A stretch of DNA of 33,010 bases from Phytoactinopolyspora halophila (GTDB taxonomy: Bacteria > Actinomycetota > Actinomycetes > Jiangellales > Jiangellaceae): NCBI RefSeq assembly GCF_003287285.1, contig NZ_QMIG01000048.1, positions 1 to 33,010 on the forward strand, written 5' to 3'. Within the stretch, counting starts at the first letter, position 1; each line of letters begins with the position of its first letter. Position numbers and translations under genes: made by a program. Positions 16,275-23,524 of the stretch are shown here, in pieces. Under the pieces are notes generated by a model. The model was not told where the DNA came from. It ran no database searches and saw nothing but the letters and a program-made list of their open reading frames with translations.

Positions 16275-16354
16275 CCCCGGCGGCACTTCGACACCCAGGC
16301 GTGCGTTTATCCCCGCCACACGGCGAATTACCGCACGTTTCAGCATCGAAGTCG
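16275..16354 (+). repeat. 80-bp direct repeat, left copy
   Basis: It is identical to 17629-17708 apart from one base (16280). Positions 16281-16354 match without error. The unit is an interrupted palindrome: outer ACTTCGA/TCGAAGT, inner CGTGCG/CGCACG and CGCC/GGCG-type pairs surround a short ACA centre. It stands 260 bp upstream of the AbiEi-like gene's start, in the same orientation as the right copy. Confidence 0.9.
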
Positions 16355-16387
16355 GTCGGACGATCGTGTCAGGGGGCTTCCCCGACG

Positions 16388-16459
16388 ACGGAGCCGGTCC
16401 ACAGGTGCACCACGGAGCCGGTCCACAGGTGCACCACGGAGCCGGTCCACAGGTGCACG
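16388..16459 (+). repeat. 24-bp tandem repeat, three copies
   Basis: The unit contains GGAGCCGGTCCACAGGTGCA, repeated at exactly 24-base spacing (starts of GGAGCC at 16390, 16414 and 16438). A fourth partial TGTCCACA follows near 16474. It lies in the upstream region of the AbiEi-like gene, where it could be a regulatory binding array. A multiple-of-three unit would also keep a reading frame if translated. Confidence 0.85.
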
Positions 16460-16534
16460 TCGCGTTCCGCGACTGTCCACAAATCGGCTCACCCTGCTTT
16501 CCCCGGACGACGGCGGGCCACAAGGTTGTCTTCC

Positions 16535-17611
16535 ATGGCACGCCGGCCCAGAACTCGACTGCCCGGAGACATATCGACGCTGCTGTGGCGAGGCGACGGG
16601 CTTCTCGACCTCCCGACGGCCCGCACCTTCGGCGTCTCGCCCGATCGGTTGCGCAGGCTGGCGCGGTCCGGACTTCTCGTGCGGCTGGCCGAGGGTGTCT
16701 ACGCCTCAGCCGAGACCATGCCGCTGCTCGACGAGTGGGAACGGCACGCCTTGATGGCCCGCGCCTTCGTCCTGTCCTGCCACGATGCTTACGCCACCGG
16801 ATGGTCCGCGGTTATCAACTGGGGATTGCCAACGCTGGGCCGCCCGCCCGAGCTACCTATCGTCATGCGGCCGAAGCTGGCAAGTCGAGGCACGACGTTC
16901 AGTACCTACGGACGCATCGTGACGGCAGCGCTTCCGCCGCACCATCGATGGCAACGCAGGGGGATCCGGCTCGTGAGCCAGGCGTGGGCCGCAGCCACGG
17001 TGGCGCTGAACGCACCCGTCGCTGCAGCGTTGATCGTCGCCGATGCTGTCGCCCGGCGCGAGCACGACCTCGCCGAAGCCGTGCGCCAGATGTCTCGCTG
17101 GCCAGGAGTCACCCGCGCCCGATGGGTGGCGGAGCACGCCGATCCGCTGGCCGAAAGCCCGGTGGAGACGCTCGGCCGGTTCGCCATCATCGCCGGAGGC
17201 CTGCCCCGAGCCGTGTCCAACGCATGGGTTGGCATGGAGCGACCAGAGTTCCGGGTGGACGGCCTCTGGCCATATCACCACGCAGCCCACGAGGCCGACG
17301 GGAGCTGCAAATACAACAACCGTCCCGACGCCGCCAAGGTTGTGGCTCAGGAAAAGGAACGCGAGTGGCGGTTGCGAAGGCTCGGTCTCGACATCGTCCG
17401 GTATGATTTCGCGCTCGCAGCATATCGGCGTGCTGACCTGATCCGCCGCTTTCACCATCTCCTTCGCGACAATCCGCCGAGTACGGCACCCATCCGGTGG
17501 TGGAAGCACGTTCCCGGCGTCGGTCCGGTGGAGCCGCGCCCGGGCGACTGGCCGTCGCCCTACCCGGTAGCGACCATCCTTCCTCCCGGCTGGTACGACG
17601 AACGCCGGTGA
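16535..17611 (+). CDS. AbiEi-like winged-helix protein with nuclease-like C-terminus
   Basis: This 358-residue protein resembles the type IV antitoxin AbiEi / DUF559-containing group of actinobacteria. The N-terminal part has a winged-helix arrangement (ARTFGVSPDRLRRLARSGLL near 29-48, then LAEGVYAS). The C-terminal part has a PD-(D/E)XK-type pattern: Glu211 (SPVETLGRF), Asp242 (RVDGLW), Glu253/Asp255 (HEADGSCKY) and Lys259, followed by EKEREWRLRRLGLDIVRY. ATG at 16535 starts the recognisable domain. No AbiEii-type toxin or other partner is adjacent, and the gene is bracketed by 80-bp direct repeats. Possible roles are DNA-binding regulator, orphan antitoxin or small defence nuclease; function is not established. 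Confidence 0.78.
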   Translation: MARRPRTRLPGDISTLLWRGDGLLDLPTARTFGVSPDRLRRLARSGLLVRLAEGVYASAETMPLLDEWERHALMARAFVLSCHDAYATGWSAVINWGLPTLGRPPELPIVMRPKLASRGTTFSTYGRIVTAALPPHHRWQRRGIRLVSQAWAAATVALNAPVAAALIVADAVARREHDLAEAVRQMSRWPGVTRARWVAEHADPLAESPVETLGRFAIIAGGLPRAVSNAWVGMERPEFRVDGLWPYHHAAHEADGSCKYNNRPDAAKVVAQEKEREWRLRRLGLDIVRYDFALAAYRRADLIRRFHHLLRDNPPSTAPIRWWKHVPGVGPVEPRPGDWPSPYPVATILPPGWYDERR

Positions 17612-17628
17612 CCCGACCCCGCGCTCCA

Positions 17629-17708
17629 CCCCGCCGGCACTTCGACACCCAGGCGTGCGTTTATCCCCGCCACACGGCGAATTACCGCACGTTTCAGCAT
17701 CGAAGTCG
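17629..17708 (+). repeat. 80-bp direct repeat, right copy
   Basis: This is the second copy of the repeat at 16275-16354, offset by 1354 bases, with one mismatch. It begins 18 bases after the AbiEi-like gene's stop and ends 19 bases before the stop of the converging ROK gene. Its interrupted dyad could also serve as a terminator between the two genes. Confidence 0.9.
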
Positions 17709-17727
17709 AGCGGTAGCAGGGCTTGCT

Positions 17728-18939
17728 TCACGCACCGGGAGACGCGTATGCATCCAGGAGGCGCTTCTCCGCTTCGGTCAACGCCAGCCGAACCGCCCCG
17801 AGCGCCACCGCGTCGTCGCCCAGGGTGGACAGCTCCAATCTCGGCACGACGAGTGCCCGCGCACCGAGGTGCCGCTGGATTCCCTCCACGATCGCACCTT
17901 CGGCCAGCGTGATCCCTCCGCCGATGATGACCAGCTCCGGGTCGAGCGCTGCCAGCACCGGCGCGAAGCCGCGCGCGAAGTGCGTGCACGCCTCGTCGAT
18001 CACCGTAAGCGCGGGCTCCTCTCCGGCTGCGGCTGCCTTGAGTACCGCCACCGCATCTGGACTGTGGTGATCACCCAGGCTGCGCGCCCGGCGCAAGATC
18101 CACGACGTTCCGATGGACGCCTCCAGCGGGCCCTGGCCATCGGGCCGGATGCCCTGGGGATCCTCGTCCTCAACGTCGACGAACCCGATCTCACCGGCGG
18201 CACCGTGCGCACCGCGATGCAGGTTGCCCTGCACCAATACCGCCGCGCCCAGCCGGGAACCCCATTGCACCAGGACCAGATCGTCGACGTCGCTCCCGAC
18301 GCCGTCCCAGCGTTCGGCCATCACGGCGAGATTGACGTCGTTCTCGATCTGCACGGGACAGCCGAGGTTCTTGCGCAGCAGGCGGGCGAGCTCCAGCGAG
18401 CTCCATCCGGGCACGGACGGCACCTGCACCACGCTCTCGTGCTGCTCGTCGACGATTCCCGGCGTCCCCACCCCGACAGCGGCCAGCGACGACGGCGGGA
18501 TCGACGCCTCGGCCATGGCGAGCCCTATCGTCGTTTCGACGTGTTCGAGCAGGTCGGCAGGTGAGCTCAGCGGTTCCACGGCCCGGCGCACGTGGGCAAC
18601 GATCGCACCGTTCAGGTCAGCTACTGCGCAGTAGATCTTGTGTGGGCCGACGTCGATTCCCACGACGTGCCGGGCGTCGGCGCGGAACCTCAGGATCCGA
18701 GCCGGCCGGCCCATCCGCGGTGACGATGCCTCGGAGGAGTCCGAGGAGTCTGCTTCTTCGACCCATCCGTCGTCGATGAGCGTCGAGACTGCGGCGGTGA
18801 CCGTGGGGCGCGACAAGCCGGTCGCCGTCACCAGTTCGGTCACGCGCGCGGATCCCGTGTCGCGAAGGGCATGCAACACGGCCGCGCAATTCATGAGTCG
18901 CAGCAGCTGCGGCCCGCCACCGAGTCCAGATTGTGTCAC
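17728..18939 (-). CDS. ROK-family transcriptional regulator
   Basis: This 403-residue sugar-responsive regulator is of the NagC/XylR type. A winged helix-turn-helix (about 10-70; RVTELVTATGLSRPTVTAAV) precedes a ROK actin-like domain (about 90-390). The kinase-type features have degraded: the phosphate loop reads DVGPHKIY in place of DIGGTK, and the ROK zinc cluster CxCGxxGC is absent after HGAAGEIGF. The base-type Asp in IENDVNLA remains. It is probably a pure regulator without kinase activity. GTG at 18939 follows AAGGGG. It is divergent from the sugar ABC operon at 19181, with an AAGAAA/TTTCTT dyad between, so it likely represses that operon. Confidence 0.9.
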   Translation of the reverse strand: MTQSGLGGGPQLLRLMNCAAVLHALRDTGSARVTELVTATGLSRPTVTAAVSTLIDDGWVEEADSSDSSEASSPRMGRPARILRFRADARHVVGIDVGPHKIYCAVADLNGAIVAHVRRAVEPLSSPADLLEHVETTIGLAMAEASIPPSSLAAVGVGTPGIVDEQHESVVQVPSVPGWSSLELARLLRKNLGCPVQIENDVNLAVMAERWDGVGSDVDDLVLVQWGSRLGAAVLVQGNLHRGAHGAAGEIGFVDVEDEDPQGIRPDGQGPLEASIGTSWILRRARSLGDHHSPDAVAVLKAAAAGEEPALTVIDEACTHFARGFAPVLAALDPELVIIGGGITLAEGAIVEGIQRHLGARALVVPRLELSTLGDDAVALGAVRLALTEAEKRLLDAYASPGA

Positions 18940-18948
18940 GGCATCCCC

Positions 18949-18977
18949 TTGACAGTCTCATGGGATCGGAACATAGT
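18949..18977 (+). promoter_or_regulatory. Putative promoter of the second ABC operon
   Basis: TTGACA (18949-18954) and CATAGT (18972-18977) are spaced 17 bases. The -35 is a perfect consensus and the -10 matches four of six. It implies a leader of about 195 bases before the binding-protein gene. Confidence 0.55.
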
Positions 18978-18978
18978 G

Positions 18979-18991
18979 AAGAAAGTTTCTT
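18979..18991. promoter_or_regulatory. Putative ROK operator
   Basis: AAGAAAGTTTCTT is a perfect dyad with a one-base centre. It resembles known sugar ROK sites, which are AT-rich dyads centred on AAA.TTT. It begins one base after the predicted -10, a position suited to repression by the divergent ROK protein. Confidence 0.6.
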
Positions 18992-19180
18992 ATCTAAGCC
19001 TAGACGAACGGCGCAAGACCACGGCGTCCGACGTACCACCTGACCGTGTAGGAGCGACCTCATGTCGGCCATCACCGCAGCTCACAGGGTGACGGTCGGA
19101 CACGAGACATCCGGAACGAGCACAAGGCGGATCACGCATCCGTCGCATCCACCGGCCCACTGAGAAACACAGGAGAATAC

Positions 19181-20503
19181 ATGTCGAAACGACTCCGCTG
19201 GATGGCACCGGTCGTGGGCGCCGTCCTGGTTCTCGCCGCCTGCGGCGAATCCGAAGATCCCCGGGATGAGCCGGAGGATCCGGCTGGCGAAGCGGACGCC
19301 GACGACGGGGATCAAGAACAAGTCGAGCTCCTCATCGAGAGCTGGCGCAACGACGACCTCGCCGTCTGGGAAGACGTCATCTTGCCGGCCTTCCACGAGG
19401 AGCACCCCAACATCCAGGTCACCTTCCAGCCGACGGCTCCGGACGAGTACGACGCGGCGCTCGAAGCCAAGCTCGAAGGCGGCACCGCCGGCGATCTGAT
19501 CACCTGCCGGCCGTTTGACGTGTCTCTCGACCTGTTCGAGAGCGGGCACCTCGAATCGCTGAACGACCTGCCGGGCATCGACGAATACGGGGACGTTGCC
19601 CGCAGCGCCTGGGTCACCGACGACAATTCGGACATCTTCTGCGTGCCCATGGCGTCCGTGATCCACGGGTTCATTTACAACGCCGAGATCTTCGAGGAGC
19701 TGGGACTCTCCGAGCCCGAGACCGAGGAGGAGTTCCACGCGCTTCTCGACGAGATCGCGGCGCACGGCGAGTACGCCCCGCTGGTCATGGGCACCGCGGA
19801 TCAATGGGAAGCCGCAACCATGGGATTCCAGAACATCGGCCCGAACTACTGGAAGGGTGAGGAAGGCCGGCAAGCCTTGATTGACGGCGAGGAGCAGCTC
19901 GACGACGAGCAGTACGTCTCCGTGTTCGAGGAACTCGCCACGTGGTCCGAGTACCTTCCCAGCGGCTACGAGTCAGTGACCTATCCGGACTCGCAGAACA
20001 TGTTCACCTTGGGTCAGGGAGCGATCTTCCCCGCGGGTTCGTGGGAGATCGGCCTGTTCCGCGAGCAGGCAGACTTCGATATGGGCGCCTTCCCGCCCCC
20101 GCCGCCGGAGGGTCAGGACACCTGCTACATCAGCGACCACACCGACATCGGGATCGGGATGAACACCGCAACCGAGCATCCCGAGGAGACCCGCACGTTC
20201 CTCGAGTGGGTCACCACGGCCGAGTTCGCGGACCTGTACGCCAATTCCCTGCCCGGGTTCTTCCCGCTTTCCGAGCACGAGGTCGAGCTCGAGGATCCGC
20301 TGGCGCAGGAGTTCCTCGACTGGCGTGACCAGTGCGAGCAAACCATCCGCAACTCGTACCAGATCCTCTCTCGCGGGGAGCCCAACCTCGAAAACGAGCT
20401 GTGGGACCTCAGCGCACAGGTGCTCAACGGCACCATCGAACCTCAAGAGGCCGCCGAGCGTGCCCAAGACGGCCTAGAACGCTGGTACGAGCCTCACCAG
20501 TAA
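19181..20503 (+). CDS. Sugar ABC transporter substrate-binding lipoprotein
   Basis: This 440-residue extracellular solute-binding protein of family 1 has a lipoprotein signal MSKRLRWMAPVVGAVLVLAAC (Cys21, last residue shown truncated) and then a strongly acidic linker (about 22-50). The core begins VELLIESWRNDDLAVWEDVI and includes FPAGSWEIGLFR and GIGMNTATEHPEETRTFLEW, typical of oligo/monosaccharide binders. AGGAG precedes ATG 19181. It is the first gene of a five-gene + strand operon controlled by the divergent ROK protein. The ligand is unknown; the linked dehydrogenases suggest a sugar, polyol or sugar acid that is oxidised after uptake. Confidence 0.92.
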   Translation: MSKRLRWMAPVVGAVLVLAACGESEDPRDEPEDPAGEADADDGDQEQVELLIESWRNDDLAVWEDVILPAFHEEHPNIQVTFQPTAPDEYDAALEAKLEGGTAGDLITCRPFDVSLDLFESGHLESLNDLPGIDEYGDVARSAWVTDDNSDIFCVPMASVIHGFIYNAEIFEELGLSEPETEEEFHALLDEIAAHGEYAPLVMGTADQWEAATMGFQNIGPNYWKGEEGRQALIDGEEQLDDEQYVSVFEELATWSEYLPSGYESVTYPDSQNMFTLGQGAIFPAGSWEIGLFREQADFDMGAFPPPPPEGQDTCYISDHTDIGIGMNTATEHPEETRTFLEWVTTAEFADLYANSLPGFFPLSEHEVELEDPLAQEFLDWRDQCEQTIRNSYQILSRGEPNLENELWDLSAQVLNGTIEPQEAAERAQDGLERWYEPHQ

Positions 20504-20575
20504 GCGGCTGTTCCGATACCCGGCAGGCGGTTCCCCCGAGCCGCCTGCCGGCCCAGCTTCTCGCAAGGAGCACGC

Positions 20576-21568
20576 ATGAGCCACACACAGACCTCGGGGT
20601 CGTCCGACGGCGCCGATTCCGGTCCCGATTCCGAGGCTGTCGCGACGCACGCCGCCCCGGCCGGTGGCGCTCCCACACCCGTACGGCAGCGACGTCGTTC
20701 CCGGTTCCCGACACACCTGATCGTGTTCATCGGGCCGGCGTTCGCCATCTACACGGTTTTCATGATCTACCCGCTGCTCGACTCGATGCGGTTGAGCCTG
20801 TACGGCGCCGAAGCGGGCGACCAGATCTTCGTGGGTTTGGACAACTTCCTGCGGCTGCTCACCGATGACATCATGTCGAGCAGGTTCTGGAACGCGGTAT
20901 GGAACAACCTGCTCTTCTTCGCCGTCCACTTCTTCGTCCAGAACCCGATCGGGCTCCTGCTCGCCGCGCTCCTCGCCTCGTCGACACTGCGCGGGCGCAC
21001 GTTCTACCGGACCGTCATCTTCATCCCGACGACTCTCAGCGTGGTCATCGTCGGGTTCATCTGGCAGCTCATCCTCAGTCCCCTGTGGGGATTCGTGGAG
21101 ACACCACTACTGGGCCAGTCCAGCACCGCCTTGCTGACCCTGTCGCTGATGTCGGTCTGGCAGTATGTCGGGATTCCGATGATCCTCTTCTACGCGGTGC
21201 TGATCGGCATTCCCGAGGAGCTCGTCGAATCGGCCCGGGTGGATGGAGCCACGGGCTGGCAGGTCTTCTGGCGGATCAAGTTCCCCCTGGTGCTGCCGAC
21301 CGTCGGCGTCGTGTCGATCATCACCTATATCGCGAACATGAACGCGTTCGACCTCATCTATACGGTCAAAGGCGCGCTTGCCGGCCCAGACTTCGCCACG
21401 GACATCATGGGGACCTTCTTCTTCCGCACGTTCTTCGGCTTCCAGCTGCAACGCGGGTCAACCACCATGGGAGCGACCGTGGCCACGATGATGTTCCTGC
21501 TCATCCTCGCCGGGGTCCTCCTGTATTACTTCTCCTGGCATCGCCGGGTCGAGCACTATGAGCTATGA
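20576..21568 (+). CDS. Sugar ABC transporter permease (UgpA/MalF type)
   Basis: This 330-residue membrane permease has a Ser/Asp/Gly-rich cytoplasmic N-terminus (about 1-45) and then six predicted helices. The first reads LIVFIGPAFAIYTVFMIYP. The EAA loop is EELVESARVDGATGWQVF (about 218-235). Unlike the MalF at 7668, it has no large extracytoplasmic insert. AAGGAG lies before ATG 20576. It follows the binding protein by 72 bp and overlaps or nearly abuts the next permease. Confidence 0.93.
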   Translation: MSHTQTSGSSDGADSGPDSEAVATHAAPAGGAPTPVRQRRRSRFPTHLIVFIGPAFAIYTVFMIYPLLDSMRLSLYGAEAGDQIFVGLDNFLRLLTDDIMSSRFWNAVWNNLLFFAVHFFVQNPIGLLLAALLASSTLRGRTFYRTVIFIPTTLSVVIVGFIWQLILSPLWGFVETPLLGQSSTALLTLSLMSVWQYVGIPMILFYAVLIGIPEELVESARVDGATGWQVFWRIKFPLVLPTVGVVSIITYIANMNAFDLIYTVKGALAGPDFATDIMGTFFFRTFFGFQLQRGSTTMGATVATMMFLLILAGVLLYYFSWHRRVEHYEL

Positions 21569-21578
21569 GGGGAAGCCA

Positions 21579-22475
21579 GTGAGCACCGTCGACACCAGTG
21601 ACAGCGCCCGCAAGGCGGCGCCGGCCCGCAGGTCAGCAGCGGGGACGCCCCGGCCCGGAAGGATCAAGGCGCTGGTCCCGCACGCGATACTGATCGTCTA
21701 TCTGCTCATCGCCTGCGGCCCGATCGCGCTGATCATCATGAACTCGTTCAAGTCGCGCCAGGCGATCTTCGACGAGCCGTTCACACCGCCCACGTTCGAC
21801 ACGTTCGACACCGTCGGATACGGCACCGTGTTCGAACGTTCGCGGTTCGAGCTGTACTTCTTCAACAGCTTCGTCATCACGGTGGTATCGGTGATCCTCG
21901 TCCTGGTGTTCGGTTCCATGGCCGCGTTCGCGCTGGCCGAATACCGGTTCCGGGGTGCGGCGATGGTAGCCCTCTACCTGGCGCTCGGCATCATGATCCC
22001 GATCCGGCTGGGCACCGTCGGGATTCTCGAACTGCTGGTGGATCTGGGCCTGGTCAACTCGCTCACCGGAATGATCTTCGTGTACACGGCGATGGGCCTG
22101 CCTCTGGGGGTATTCGTCCTCACGACGTTCTTCAAACAGGTGCCGCGTGATCTCAAGGACGCCGCCCGCATCGACGGCGCCAGCGAATACCGCGTCTATG
22201 GCATGACCGTGCCGCTCATCCGCCCCGGCCTGGCCGCCATCGGAATCTACACCATGTTGCCGATCTGGAACGATTTGTGGTTCCCGCTGATCCTCGCCCC
22301 GGCCGAGCAGGTGCGCACCGTGACGTTGGGCGCCCAGGCATTTCTTGGCCAATTCGTCACCGATTGGAACGCCGTGCTGGCGGTACTGACCCTGGCGATG
22401 CTGCCCATGATGGCGCTGTATCTCATCTTCTCCCGGCAGTTCGTCCGAGGTCTCACGGGAGGGGCCATCAAATGA
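21579..22475 (+). CDS. Sugar ABC transporter permease (UgpE/MalG type)
   Basis: This 298-residue second permease has six predicted helices, the EAA loop RDLKDAARIDGASEYRVY, and the usual tail FVRGLTGGAIK. Two in-frame starts exist. ATG at 21558 would overlap the upstream gene by 11 bp but has no ribosome site; GTG at 21579 follows GGGGAAG directly and is preferred. The stop overlaps the start of the next gene (22472). No ATPase gene follows, so a remote shared ATPase is implied. Confidence 0.9.
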   Translation: MSTVDTSDSARKAAPARRSAAGTPRPGRIKALVPHAILIVYLLIACGPIALIIMNSFKSRQAIFDEPFTPPTFDTFDTVGYGTVFERSRFELYFFNSFVITVVSVILVLVFGSMAAFALAEYRFRGAAMVALYLALGIMIPIRLGTVGILELLVDLGLVNSLTGMIFVYTAMGLPLGVFVLTTFFKQVPRDLKDAARIDGASEYRVYGMTVPLIRPGLAAIGIYTMLPIWNDLWFPLILAPAEQVRTVTLGAQAFLGQFVTDWNAVLAVLTLAMLPMMALYLIFSRQFVRGLTGGAIK

Positions 22476-23524
22476 ACCCGGCACCGGAGAAGCCACCGCC
22501 ACCACCGCCGCCGGGCCGGAGCTCCACCTACCGGATCGGCATCGTCGGCGCGGGCTTCATGGGATCCGTGCACGCGGCAGGCTGGGCCGCCTGCGACGGC
22601 GCCGAGCTCACCGCGATCATGTCGAGTCCCCAGAACCCGCCCAACGAGCTGGCCGCACAGTACGGGATGCGCGTGTGCACGGGCCTCGACGAGCTGCTCG
22701 GCGAGGTCGACGTCGTCGACGTGTGCGCACCCACGCACCTGCACCACGACATCGTCCTCGCCGCGGCAGCCGCAGGACGGCCGGTCATCTGCGAGAAGCC
22801 GCTCGCCCGCACCCCGGCGGACGGTGAACAGATGATCACCGCCTGCCGCGATGCCGGCGTGCCGCTGCTGGTCGCGCACGTCGTGCGGTTCTTCCCGGAG
22901 TACGCCGCCGCGCACGCGTCCGTCCTCGACGACGCGATCGGCCGTCCCTCCGTCATCCGGCTCTCGCGCGCCACGTACCTGCCGTCAAAGCCGGACGGTG
23001 ATTGGCTCGCCGACGACGAGCTCTCCGGCGGCCTGGTCCTGGACCTGATGGTCCACGACTTCGACTATGCGCGGTGGGTCGCCGGTGACGTCGCCACCGT
23101 GCATGCCCGCAGTGTCCGCGCATCGCGCCCCGAGGCGGGCACGGACCACGTCCTTGCGATCATGAAACACCGCTCCGGAGCGATCAGTCACGTGGAAGGG
23201 TCATGGGCACATCCGCCGCCGACGTTCCGCACGCGGGGCGAGATCGCCGGGACACGCGGCCTGCTCGAATTCGACTCGGACCGCACTGCGCCCGTCCGCG
23301 CATCACTGCGGTCCACCGCGCCCGCCAGCGCCGTCCCGCTACCGTCCAGCCCGCTGGCTGAACCGCCGCACACCACCCAGCTCCGGCACTTCCTGGCCGT
23401 ACTCGACGGCACCGCCGAACCGGTGGTGACCGCCGACGACGGCCTGGCGGCGCTGCGCATCGCCAGCGCAGCCGCGGACTCCATCGTCACCGGCCGGCCG
23501 GTACCCGTGGAGGTTGCATCATGA
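22472..23524 (+). CDS. Gfo/Idh/MocA family oxidoreductase, first copy
   Basis: This 350-residue NAD(P)-dependent dehydrogenase probably oxidises the imported sugar or derivative. After an unusual proline run (residues 6-14), the Rossmann site reads RIGIVGAGFMG, followed by the family CEKPLAR and the C-terminal catalytic region LVLDLMVHDFDYARW, including the His-Asp positions typical of the family. ATG at 22472 follows GGGAGGGG and overlaps the permease stop by 4 bp. It overlaps the next dehydrogenase by 4 bp. The substrate (inositol, glucose, sugar acid or other) cannot be told from the sequence. Confidence 0.9.
   Translation: MNPAPEKPPPPPPPGRSSTYRIGIVGAGFMGSVHAAGWAACDGAELTAIMSSPQNPPNELAAQYGMRVCTGLDELLGEVDVVDVCAPTHLHHDIVLAAAAAGRPVICEKPLARTPADGEQMITACRDAGVPLLVAHVVRFFPEYAAAHASVLDDAIGRPSVIRLSRATYLPSKPDGDWLADDELSGGLVLDLMVHDFDYARWVAGDVATVHARSVRASRPEAGTDHVLAIMKHRSGAISHVEGSWAHPPPTFRTRGEIAGTRGLLEFDSDRTAPVRASLRSTAPASAVPLPSSPLAEPPHTTQLRHFLAVLDGTAEPVVTADDGLAALRIASAAADSIVTGRPVPVEVAS

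Larger units (their letters stand above)
16211..16534. other. 324-bp gene-free stretch with two repeat systems
   Basis: This gap holds the left copy of an 80-bp direct repeat (16275-16354) and a 24-bp triplicate (16388-16459). The frame of the downstream gene is open back to 16301, but the repeat itself supplies that open frame and the same first residues also appear from the second repeat copy, so it is treated as non-coding. No convincing promoter was identified. Confidence 0.6.

Noticed and set aside
16390-16480. DnaA-box-like TCCACA cluster (possible origin)
   Set aside because: The copies read GGTCCACAGG, a poor match to TTGTCCACA; no dnaA/dnaN genes or AT-rich unwinding region are nearby.
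16301-16534. Upstream extension of the AbiEi-like gene through the repeats
   Set aside because: The same leading residues are produced by the second copy of the 80-bp repeat at 17655, and the recognisable domain starts at 16535. Not fully excluded without proteomics.
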